Source of the DNA: JBMTVN01 sp046047235
GTDB taxonomy: Bacteria > Verrucomicrobiota > Verrucomicrobiia > Limisphaerales > JAHDYP01
Length of the DNA: 8,360 nt
Reading direction: 5' to 3'
NCBI GenBank assembly: GCA_046047235.1
Contig: JBJOII010000158.1
Span: 1 to 8,360 of the forward strand
The position numbers and the translations under genes were made by a program. Of the stretch, positions 1 through 5,963 are shown in pieces. Below the pieces are notes generated by a model. That model did not search any database, was not told the origin of the DNA, and saw nothing but the letters and a program-made list of their open reading frames with translations. Position 1 is the first letter of the stretch. Each line of letters begins with the position of its first letter.

Positions 1-1
1 G

Positions 2-1030
2 GCTCACCCGGAGTTCCTGCGACTCGCAACGGAGACCCTGGGCAAGTTCCAGGAAACGGCCAAAGGCGACCTGGCCCAGCGCCAGCAATCCATCGCCACC
101 TTGCTGGAACCCCTCAAACAACAGCTCGAAACCTACCAGAAACGACTGCAAACCTCCGAGACCTCCCAATCTCAGGCGCTGGGTGAAGTCCGCAAGCACC
201 TGGAGTCCCTCGCCCAGCAAAGCCAGACCCTCTCGCAGGAAACCCTGCAGCTCCGTCGAGTCCTGAGCTCCAACCAAGCCCGGGGCCGCTGGGGCGAAGC
301 CACCCTTCGCCGCGTGGTCGAAGCCGCCGGCATGAGTACCCACTGCGACTTCAGCGAACAAACCCAGTCCGGCGACGCCAAACCCGACCTGATCGTGCGC
401 CTGCCAGGCAATCGCATGATTATCGTGGACTCCAAGGTGCCCGACCTCGATTTCCTCCAAGCCATGGATACCGTGGAGGAAACCAAACGGGCCGAATCCC
501 TCGCCAACCACGCCGCCAAACTCAAGGCCACCATCAAGGCCCTCGCAGACCGTGATTATCCCGGCCAATTCCCCGAAGCCTTGGATTACGTCGTCCTCTT
601 TCTCCCTGCAGAATCCCTCTTCAGTGCAGCCCTCGAGGGCGACCATGACCTGATCGTCTGGGCCGCCCAAAAACGCATCCTCCTCGCCACGCCCGCATCG
701 CTCATCGCCCTGCTCCGCTCCGTCAGCGTCAGCTGGCAACAACACGCCCAGACCGAAAACGCACGCGCCATCGCCGCCGCAGCCACCGAACTCTACCAGC
801 GAACCAGCAAGTTCACGGAACACCTCGACAAAATCCGGGGAGGACTCGAACGCGCCAACGAAGGCTTCAACAACGCCGTGGGCAGCTACGAACGCATGAT
901 CCGGCCCAGCGGCGAACGCCTGCTCAAACTCGCCGGCCAGGCCGAAAGCGAAGCCTTGCCTGACCTCAAACCCACCGAGAAACCTCTCCGCATCCTCAAC
1001 ACTCCGGAAGACTCCACCGCGAACGGATAA
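2..1030 (+). CDS. rmuC: RmuC family DNA recombination protein, 5' end outside window
   Basis: The frame is open from base 2 to the TAA at 1028-1030, giving 342 visible residues with the N-terminus missing; the TTG at 101 is internal, because family-like sequence continues upstream of it. RmuC proteins normally have an N-terminal membrane anchor, a long coiled coil and a C-terminal nuclease-like domain. The first ~90 visible residues are Q/E/L/K-rich heptad-like coiled coil. The core follows: GRWGE near visible residue 95, then KPDLIVRLPG and IIVDSKVP near 127-146, with the D...DSK arrangement of PD-(D/E)XK-type folds. The tail is polar and Pro-rich. In E. coli rmuC loss affects the rate of inversions at short inverted repeats; the biochemical activity is not settled. 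No gene follows on this strand for almost 5 kb, so it probably ends its transcript. The family call is firm. Confidence 0.93.
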   Translation, partial: AHPEFLRLATETLGKFQETAKGDLAQRQQSIATLLEPLKQQLETYQKRLQTSETSQSQALGEVRKHLESLAQQSQTLSQETLQLRRVLSSNQARGRWGEATLRRVVEAAGMSTHCDFSEQTQSGDAKPDLIVRLPGNRMIIVDSKVPDLDFLQAMDTVEETKRAESLANHAAKLKATIKALADRDYPGQFPEALDYVVLFLPAESLFSAALEGDHDLIVWAAQKRILLATPASLIALLRSVSVSWQQHAQTENARAIAAAATELYQRTSKFTEHLDKIRGGLERANEGFNNAVGSYERMIRPSGERLLKLAGQAESEALPDLKPTEKPLRILNTPEDSTANG

Positions 1031-1062
1031 ACCGCAGCAGAGCTCAAGGCACAGGAGTCAGC

Positions 1063-1084
1063 GGTCGGCAACCCTAGGCCGACC
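1063..1084 (+). terminator. Hairpin after rmuC, possible weak terminator
   Basis: GGTCGGC (1063-1069) pairs perfectly with GCCGACC (1078-1084) around an 8-base loop, 32 bases after the rmuC stop. No T-tract follows, so this is at best a weak or Rho-assisted 3' end, or part of an intergenic repeat. Confidence 0.3.
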
Positions 1085-1293
1085 TGTCAGCCATAGGCCC
1101 GTCGCAAGGCGGAGTCCCAGGGTTTCCCCATTCCCGCCCCCCCGCCATCCTCGTCCTCTCGCCCTGCAATCCTCCCGCCCAATCCCCACAGCCCTTACCG
1201 GCCTTTCAACTCAGGAGCCAAAGGTCAGGCTGTCCACCGAAATGTCTCCGGAGCCATATGGAACGTCGGAAACGCCAGCCCCCACAACACACG

Positions 1294-1332
1294 AACGGCG
1301 GGCCCCGCCCTCCAAGAGCCGGACCCGCCGTT
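1294..1332 (-). terminator. GC-rich hairpin after the small secreted-protein gene, candidate terminator
   Basis: AACGGCGGGCCC (1294-1305) pairs with GGACCCGCCGTT (1321-1332), 11 of 12 positions, with a 15-base loop. It begins 15 bases beyond the stop codon of the minus-strand gene at 1348-1755. Downstream on the minus strand the sequence is GT-rich (CGTGTGTTGTGG) rather than a clean T-run, so termination strength is uncertain. It could also serve rmuC transcription from the other side. Confidence 0.45.
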
Positions 1333-1347
1333 GTTCAAGACCAATCC

Positions 1348-1755
1348 CTATTCCTCAGAGTTCGCACTCTCCTCCTGCTTGGAAGAAGACCCACGACCCT
1401 GCTTCACTCCCAGGTTCAGAGTGGTAGCTTCCCATTTACCCTCCGGGTTCTGAGTGGCCACGCCACCCACCTTCCGCCCAACCACCACATCACCCAACGT
1501 ACAGACCTCACCGGCATCATGAACCCTCGTGCTGTCCGTCACCAAAAACAGCCGGTCATTCGCCTTGCCCACAAGGGTGAATGTCATCGCCTCAACATCC
1601 ACCGCCTTCACCGTCCCGTAAAACGGCATCCGCTTGGCCTTCTTCACCGCCGGCGCTACGGCAGCGATCGTTTCATCACCATCGGCTCCAACTAAACGGT
1701 GTCCACAGGACAACAGGCTGAAGGCAACGGCACACACAATTAGGATACGATTCAT
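1348..1755 (-). CDS. Small exported protein, possible lipoprotein, DUF5666-like
   Basis: This is a 135-residue protein with a Met-Asn-Arg start, a hydrophobic stretch (residues 4-16) and LLSC at 14-17, which fits a lipobox with Cys17 as the anchored residue. Cleavage after LVGA (21-24) by signal peptidase I is an alternative. After an Ala/Lys linker (25-42) comes one small beta-rich domain (about 44-116): PFYGTVKAVD, then MTFTLVG, DRLFLVTDSTRV, and GDVVVGRKVGGVA. This rhythm resembles DUF5666-type OB-like folds of unknown role. The tail (117-135) is Ser/Gln/Glu-rich and probably disordered. It is monocistronic: the next minus-strand gene ends 171 bases upstream, and the gene has its own strong Shine-Dalgarno site, which suggests high expression. 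The export signal is convincing; the function is unknown. Confidence 0.85.
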   Translation of the reverse strand: MNRILIVCAVAFSLLSCGHRLVGADGDETIAAVAPAVKKAKRMPFYGTVKAVDVEAMTFTLVGKANDRLFLVTDSTRVHDAGEVCTLGDVVVGRKVGGVATQNPEGKWEATTLNLGVKQGRGSSSKQEESANSEE

Positions 1756-1762
1756 GGATTAT

Positions 1763-1769
1763 CCTCCTT
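1763..1769 (-). promoter_or_regulatory. Strong Shine-Dalgarno site of the small secreted-protein gene
   Basis: Read on the minus strand this is AAGGAGG, with 7 bases to the ATG at 1755-1753. It is the best ribosome binding site in the window; most other genes here have a weak one or none. It fixes the start codon. Confidence 0.85.
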
Positions 1770-1926
1770 TGAACTAACGGTTTTTGTTGTTGTTTGTGGA
1801 ATCCAAGTTCGGAAGAAACGAACCCGGAAACCTCCTTGAACGCGGGTTATAACTCCCGCCCTTCAATGCTGTCAACGTTCAGGGGAAAAAAACTCCCGCA
1901 CCCGAACGCTTTCCCAATTCCAGCCC
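1770..1926 (-). promoter_or_regulatory. Leader/promoter region of the small secreted-protein gene
   Basis: This stretch separates the end of the four-gene operon (stop at 1929-1927) from the small gene. On the minus strand it holds a hairpin GCGGG/CCCGC (1842-1846 with 1855-1859), and an imperfect 8-bp stem (1876-1883 with 1901-1908) whose loop contains seven T residues (1886-1892). That stem is not a classical terminator because the T-run is inside the loop. Closer to the gene are a copy of GTTCAAGGAGG (1841-1831) and a purine/C leader rich in CAA (1797-1781). I could not assign a -35/-10 pair with confidence. Confidence 0.4.
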
Positions 1927-2709
1927 CTACACGAACCAAAACAACAACCTGAAAACGGACGCGGTAGCCGATACCCACTCGCGAGCCATAACCTCCATCG
2001 ACACCCCCAGCAACACACACAAACCCGGAATCAAAATCGCCAGGTTGCCCAGCCAAATCACCACCAACGAAAACAACCAACCCTGACTCGTGATGTCGGT
2101 CTGCTCCGTCTGCAGCGCATGCCATGTCAAAGTCACATGAAACGCATACGCCACCCCCAGTAAAAACAGGAATGCCACGCGGTAATCCGTCCAGTCACTC
2201 AACAGATTCCCCACCCCATACACCAAGGCCACCAGCAGCGCATACACCGGAAAAAAATAGGGCGCCAACACAATCAGGAAATTCACCTTGTCCAGGACAA
2301 CATGCCCCCCGCGACTCGACACATGAAACTTCTTCACCTTCGCCTCAAAGACCCATGCCCAAATCACGTGCGTCAGTTCGTGCCCAAACACGTAAAGCAA
2401 AATGGGCCGCTGCAGCAGTAGATACACCACCAACCAACAGAGTGTCCCTCCGAGCAACGGCGCAAACGTCAGACTCAGCACCCGCTTTACCTCCTCACTC
2501 CTGCCCCCGACTGCATGACCTCCCCTCCCGTTCTCCCCGCTATACACCGCCCCATCTCCACTCTTATCTCCGGAAACCTGCTGCTTAACCGGCGCCGCCA
2601 CATCACTCCGCAGCAAAACCCAAAACAAGGTCTGGCTCGTGCTCAAGCACAACGGCAACAACAACACCCCGACCATGAGTTTGAACCAGTGCGACATACC
2701 CCCGGACAA
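1927..2709 (-). CDS. Multi-pass membrane protein with HELTH motif, M50-like putative metalloprotease
   Basis: This is a 260-residue membrane protein. Hydrophobic segments lie at roughly 10-33, 79-99, 101-120, 144-167, 177-197 and 211-236. HELTH at 110-114 is an HExxH zinc-binding, general-base motif set in a hydrophobic segment, as in M50/site-2 proteases. A conserved-looking stretch follows (RGGHVVLDKVNF, then LAPYFFPVYALL). The usual second motif with Asp (NPxxxxDG-like) is not evident; Asp205 in QTDITSQG or Asp140 may be the third ligand, which is inference. Residues 35-76 form a hydrophilic Gly/Ser/Lys-rich loop. The TTG start at 2709 has GGAG 7 bases upstream and sits one base after the preceding stop. 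ATG at 2697 is the alternative (256 residues). It is the last gene of the operon. Membrane location is firm, protease activity likely, substrate unknown. Confidence 0.8.
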   Translation of the reverse strand: MSGGMSHWFKLMVGVLLLPLCLSTSQTLFWVLLRSDVAAPVKQQVSGDKSGDGAVYSGENGRGGHAVGGRSEEVKRVLSLTFAPLLGGTLCWLVVYLLLQRPILLYVFGHELTHVIWAWVFEAKVKKFHVSSRGGHVVLDKVNFLIVLAPYFFPVYALLVALVYGVGNLLSDWTDYRVAFLFLLGVAYAFHVTLTWHALQTEQTDITSQGWLFSLVVIWLGNLAILIPGLCVLLGVSMEVMAREWVSATASVFRLLFWFV

Positions 2710-2710
2710 A

Positions 2711-3583
2711 TCAGTGCTCCATCACTCCCCCACCCCACTCCAACTCAAACAAAATCGGCAAATGGTCCGACGCCTCCGAAACCAACACCCGCGCAGATGC
2801 CACCCTCATCACGCTGATCGGCCAAACATACAAATAGTCGATCCTCCGCACGCCGCCCGTCGAAGGATAAGTCGCCCCCTCCCCCTCCCCACCGTCCATC
2901 CAAGCATCCCCCAAGAACCCACGCAGATACTCCGAAACCACACTCGATGGCATCGTATTGAAATCACCGGCTATCAACGCCGGGATTTCAGGTTGAGCTT
3001 CCAAAACGCTCCGCAGATACCGGCTGTGCTCCATGCGCTCGGTGTCGTCCGGCCGATAGTCCAGGTGCGTATTGAAAAACCGTATGGACCGACCTTGCCA
3101 GTCTACGCGGACCTCCAGCAATCCCCGCTGCTCTCCTCCACGCAACATGGCATAGTGACGGTTGGTCCAACTCAACACCGGAAGACTGCTTAAGATCGCA
3201 TTCCCATACTCACCCCCCTGGAACGCATAGTTGTTGCTGAATACTGCAGTCATCCCGGTTAACTGCCCCAGCTCCGCCGGCAAATCCCGACGATCAGTCC
3301 GCTCCACCCCCCGGTCCACTTCCTGCAGCGCAACCAGATGCGGCCGAGCTTCCCTGATCAGTGCCGCAATCCGCTTCAGCTCGAGTCTCCCATCCACCCC
3401 CTCGCCATGATGAATGTTCCAGCTGAGCACACGCAGCGCCTCGGAAGCCCTGGCAGGAGTCGCCGACCAAAAAAACGCAAACACCGCCACAACAGCCACA
3501 CCGCAAACAATCCTCACGAGCTGGTCAACCACGCCAGGAGATCCGGACCGACTCAAAGCTGTCCTGTAGCCGCTCCTTTTCAA
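2711..3583 (-). CDS. Secreted endonuclease/exonuclease/phosphatase family hydrolase
   Basis: A metal-dependent phosphodiesterase/phosphatase of the EEP superfamily (DNase I, sphingomyelinase and inositol phosphatase fold). With the TTG start chosen here (290 residues), a basic N-terminus and hydrophobic core (about 22-40) lead to ATPARA at 41-46, a good signal peptidase I site. All superfamily motifs are present: Asn56 in WNIHHGEG, Glu88 in LQEVD, His173 in NTHLDYR, Asp206/Asn208 in GDFN, Asp249 in RRIDYL, and Asp273-His274 in SDHLP. The start TTG (3583-3581) overlaps the lpxB stop as TTGA, with AAGGGAG 7 bases upstream. A GTG at 3640 (309 residues) and a GTG at 3532 are other possible starts; the latter also gives a clean signal peptide. 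The catalytic fold is sure; the substrate (nucleic acid, phospholipid or phosphoinositide-like) cannot be read from the sequence. Confidence 0.9.
   Translation of the reverse strand: MKRSGYRTALSRSGSPGVVDQLVRIVCGVAVVAVFAFFWSATPARASEALRVLSWNIHHGEGVDGRLELKRIAALIREARPHLVALQEVDRGVERTDRRDLPAELGQLTGMTAVFSNNYAFQGGEYGNAILSSLPVLSWTNRHYAMLRGGEQRGLLEVRVDWQGRSIRFFNTHLDYRPDDTERMEHSRYLRSVLEAQPEIPALIAGDFNTMPSSVVSEYLRGFLGDAWMDGGEGEGATYPSTGGVRRIDYLYVWPISVMRVASARVLVSEASDHLPILFELEWGGGVMEH
2717..2720 (-). promoter_or_regulatory. Shine-Dalgarno GGAG supporting the TTG start of the membrane protease gene
   Basis: GGAG on the minus strand lies inside the last codons of the upstream hydrolase gene and 7 bases before TTG at 2709-2707. 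The ATG at 2697 has only a G-run directly adjacent to it. This favours the TTG and implies translational coupling. Confidence 0.5.
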
Positions 3584-4812
3584 GCCCGCTCTCCCTTCAC
3601 CGCAAGGAGTTCGATAACATGGCTCGCCGCACGCTCGCACGCCCCCGGACCCCCCAGCAGCGAGCGAACCTCCTCCAACTCCTTCACCATCGCCAAACGC
3701 TTGCGGGAACCACGCAATAAGGTCTCCGCCTCATGCGCAATGGCCTCCGCATTCGCCCGCCCCTGCAATAGCTCAGGATAGACCGCACGGCCCGCCAGCA
3801 GGTTCGGCATCGCCACATACGGCACCTGCACAATGCTGCGCGCAATCCACCACGTCAGCCACGCCAACCGATAAATCACCACCGCCGGCAGTCGATGAAA
3901 CGCACACTCCAAAGTCACCGACCCGGACTTGGTCAACGCCAAATCCGCCACCCGCATCGCCTCGGTGGCATCGCCAATCAGACACTGAATCCCTCCCTCA
4001 GGCCCGAAATCATCCAAACTGTCAATGCGCGCACACGGCACCAACGAACTCGCCAGTTCAAAAAGCGATTCGTTCGGCAACACCATGCACACCCGAATGG
4101 ATACCTTGCCCTGCAACTGCTTGACCGCCTCCGCCAATACCGGCAAATGCCTGCGCAACTCCTGCCTGCGACTCCCCGGCAATAAAAGAACCAGGGGCCG
4201 GCCGTTCCGCCTACCCTGATCCGGAGCTGCCTCGCTCGCGAACACATCCACCAGCGGATGCCCCACAAACTCTACCCTGAACCCCGGAACCCGCTTCGCA
4301 TACCACGGCTTCTCAAAGGGAAAAATGCTCAACAGCAAATCCATGTCACCCGCCAGCCGATCCGCACGACCGGCGCGTGAAGCCCAAACCTGCGGGGAAA
4401 TGAAATACACCAGCTTGGGACTCCAGTTGCCAAACGGCCCGCGACGGGAACGAAGCAGTCGCCTGACCGCCGACGCAAACCGCAGGTTAAAGCCCCCAAA
4501 ATCTACCAGAATAATGACGTCAGGCTGCTCCCTCGAGGCCAGATCCAACAACCGCTTCCCCAATGCACGGAAGTGACGCAGCTTCCGAATCGCCTCCATA
4601 AAACCAAATACCGAGTGCGCCGTCATGTCCTCCACCAAACGCACGCCGGCCTTGGCCATCCTTCCTCCCCCCGCCCCAAAAAAGTCAATCGGCGCCGACC
4701 CTGCCCCTTCCGATGACAGGGCCCACTGCCGCCGCATCGCCTGCACCAGGCGCGACGCATGCAAATCCCCGCTCGCCTCCCCGGCAATCAACATAACCGA
4801 AGGTGTTCTCAT
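3580..4812 (-). CDS. lpxB: Lipid-A-disaccharide synthase LpxB
   Basis: The GT19 family glycosyltransferase joins UDP-2,3-diacylglucosamine to lipid X to form the tetra-acyl disaccharide 1-phosphate of lipid A at the inner face of the cytoplasmic membrane. The protein has 410 residues (E. coli about 382), the extra length partly in an N-terminal loop near 30-41. Visible motifs: GEASGDLHAS at 11-20, FGAGGGRM at 45-52, VDFGGFNLR at 103-111, ISPQVWA at 138-144, FPFEKPWY at 164-171, VGHPLVD at 183-189, LLPGSRRQE at 210-218, and LTKSGSVTLE at 293-302, followed by NLL and a C-terminal swapped-helix region. The acidic residue usually seen as IDxPDFN is kept as Asp104, but the following PD is GG. ATG at 4812 overlaps the upstream stop as ATGA. 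Second gene of the four-gene operon. Identification is firm. Confidence 0.97.
   Translation of the reverse strand: MRTPSVMLIAGEASGDLHASRLVQAMRRQWALSSEGAGSAPIDFFGAGGGRMAKAGVRLVEDMTAHSVFGFMEAIRKLRHFRALGKRLLDLASREQPDVIILVDFGGFNLRFASAVRRLLRSRRGPFGNWSPKLVYFISPQVWASRAGRADRLAGDMDLLLSIFPFEKPWYAKRVPGFRVEFVGHPLVDVFASEAAPDQGRRNGRPLVLLLPGSRRQELRRHLPVLAEAVKQLQGKVSIRVCMVLPNESLFELASSLVPCARIDSLDDFGPEGGIQCLIGDATEAMRVADLALTKSGSVTLECAFHRLPAVVIYRLAWLTWWIARSIVQVPYVAMPNLLAGRAVYPELLQGRANAEAIAHEAETLLRGSRKRLAMVKELEEVRSLLGGPGACERAASHVIELLAVKGERA
3591..3597 (-). promoter_or_regulatory. Shine-Dalgarno site inside lpxB for the hydrolase gene
   Basis: AAGGGAG on the minus strand lies within the last lpxB codons, 7 bases before the TTG at 3583. 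A second purine run, AAAAGGAG (3580-3573), lies just downstream of that TTG but is about 15 bases from the next in-frame TTG, too far to be ideal. The first site decides the proposed start. Confidence 0.5.
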
Positions 4813-5873
4813 GACTTCACTGTCTGCTCAGCAATCGATTGCGTAATCTCCAAGGCCAAATCCAACGCCTGCTTCGCCGATTCTCCACTCACCAAAGGCG
4901 ATGTCTTCGCCACCACAGAATCCACAAAATGCTGCAGCTCCAGCCGCAACGGCTCCTCCTTCTGGATCGGCACCGGCTCCCGCACTATCTTCCTCCCCGC
5001 AAACTGGCTCACAATCGCGCTGTCCTTCGCCCACAACAGCTTCTTCAACAGCGAAGACTCACGCGCTGAATCATCCGCCAAACGGTAGATGTAACCACTC
5101 TGCGCCCGGTAATCCAACGAGACATAACTGGGAGTCTCACCCTGGCTGAACACCCGGATCTTGCGCATCCGCTCCGGACTCACCCGGCTCGCCGTCACGT
5201 TCGCCACACACCCGTTCTCAAACCGCAACCGCACGTTGGCAATATCCTCCGAACTGCTCAACACCGGCAAACCCACAGCCTCCACGGAAACAACAGGAGA
5301 CTTCACAAACGCCAACACAATATCCAAATCATGGATCATCAGGTCCAACACCACGCCAACATCCATGCTCCGCGCCGGATAAGGCGAAAGCCGATGCACT
5401 TCAATAAATCGAGGGTCGGTCGCCACTTTCTGCAGATAATGAAAAACCGGATTAAACCGCTCCACATGCCCCACCTGCAGCACACACCCTCCCCGACGTG
5501 CCAAATCCACCAAATCAGCCGCCTGCAAAGCATCCTGAGTCATCGGCTTCTCCACCAATACATGCTTCCCCGCAGCCAACAGCTGCCTCGCAATCGCATG
5601 ATGCGTGGTCGTCGGAGTCACCACACTAAAGGCATCCGCCACCCCCATCGCCTCCTCCACCCCACCCAACACCGGCACCTTGCACCTCGCCGCAACCTCA
5701 ACCGCAACCTCCCTCCGCGCATCACAAACCCCCACCAGCTCCACACCCCCACCCGATTGCAGCTCAGAATAGATCCGCGCATGATGACTGCCCAAGGCAC
5801 CCGCCCCAATCACCACCACCCGTAAAGGAGGCCGGGATATACCCCCACTGTCCGTTGGTCGATCCGCTGACAT
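4809..5873 (-). CDS. Gfo/Idh/MocA family oxidoreductase coupled to lpxB, candidate GnnA-like sugar-nucleotide dehydrogenase
   Basis: A 354-residue NAD(P)-dependent oxidoreductase. The Rossmann loop is VIGAGALGSHHAR (21-33); the cofactor/catalytic lysine is in VEKPM (107-111); GHVERFNPV follows (135-143); and the C-terminal domain carries LDLMIHDLDI (176-185), where His181 takes the place of the usual catalytic His. The frame stays open for 134 more codons upstream, but those run antisense through plsY and look nothing like this family, so ATG at 5873 is chosen, just ahead of the Rossmann strand. The stop overlaps the lpxB start (ATGA). It is known that gnnA of Acidithiobacillus ferrooxidans, a family member, lies between lpxA and lpxB and oxidises C3 of UDP-GlcNAc for later amination by GnnB. 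The same role here is inference; no aminotransferase is in the window. Confidence 0.92.
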   Translation of the reverse strand: MSADRPTDSGGISRPPLRVVVIGAGALGSHHARIYSELQSGGGVELVGVCDARREVAVEVAARCKVPVLGGVEEAMGVADAFSVVTPTTTHHAIARQLLAAGKHVLVEKPMTQDALQAADLVDLARRGGCVLQVGHVERFNPVFHYLQKVATDPRFIEVHRLSPYPARSMDVGVVLDLMIHDLDIVLAFVKSPVVSVEAVGLPVLSSSEDIANVRLRFENGCVANVTASRVSPERMRKIRVFSQGETPSYVSLDYRAQSGYIYRLADDSARESSLLKKLLWAKDSAIVSQFAGRKIVREPVPIQKEEPLRLELQHFVDSVVAKTSPLVSGESAKQALDLALEITQSIAEQTVKS

Positions 5874-5963
5874 GCGCGAAGCTTGCCACCGCCCCCGCCA
5901 AAGACTCAACACCAGTCTCTTTTTGCGCTTGGAAGCCGGGCTCCCCATTCGCACCATGCGCGC
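5874..5963. promoter_or_regulatory. Divergent promoter region between the lpxB operon and plsY-gpsA
   Basis: These 90 bases separate the ATG of the oxidoreductase gene (5873, leftward) from the GTG of plsY (5964, rightward), so both promoters must lie here or within the starts of the genes. No consensus -35/-10 pair and no clear Shine-Dalgarno site for either gene could be picked. The octamer CATGCGCG occurs at both edges (5871-5878 and 5955-5962). Confidence 0.45.

Larger units (their letters stand above)
1031..1347. other. Non-coding intergenic stretch with hairpins and C-rich tract
   Basis: These 317 bases lie between the end of rmuC and the end of the convergent small-protein gene. I see no credible coding region: the open frames are rich in Pro/Arg/Ser, lack a Shine-Dalgarno site and match nothing I recognise. 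The stretch holds a 7-bp hairpin at 1063-1084, a C-rich tract from about 1126 to 1200 and a long imperfect hairpin at 1294-1332. No tRNA-like cloverleaf was seen. Confidence 0.7.

Noticed and set aside
1031..1347. Hidden tRNA or small RNA gene
   Set aside because: No cloverleaf or CCA-type end was seen, and no promoter plus terminator pair frames a discrete RNA; only isolated hairpins.
1242..1695. Plus-strand open frames over the small secreted-protein gene
   Set aside because: Low-complexity Pro/Arg/His composition, no Shine-Dalgarno site, and antisense to a gene with a clear signal peptide and ribosome binding site.
1876..1908. Hairpin with seven T residues as terminator of the four-gene operon
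   Set aside because: The T-run is in the loop rather than after the stem, and the stem has a wobble pair and is short; kept only as a note on the leader region.
2875..2890. G-run block on the minus strand within the hydrolase gene as a G-quadruplex
   Set aside because: Only three G-runs of useful length, and it is explained by a Gly-Glu stretch in the protein.
2124..3193. Plus-strand open frames opposite the membrane protease and the hydrolase
   Set aside because: Pro/Thr/His/Gln-rich translations typical of the antisense of GC-biased codons; the minus-strand proteins carry complete motifs.
5883..5963. Longer PlsY from TTG at 5883
   Set aside because: The extra 27 residues are Pro/Ser/His-rich and precede the usual PlsY N-terminus; GTG 5964 gives the normal family length.
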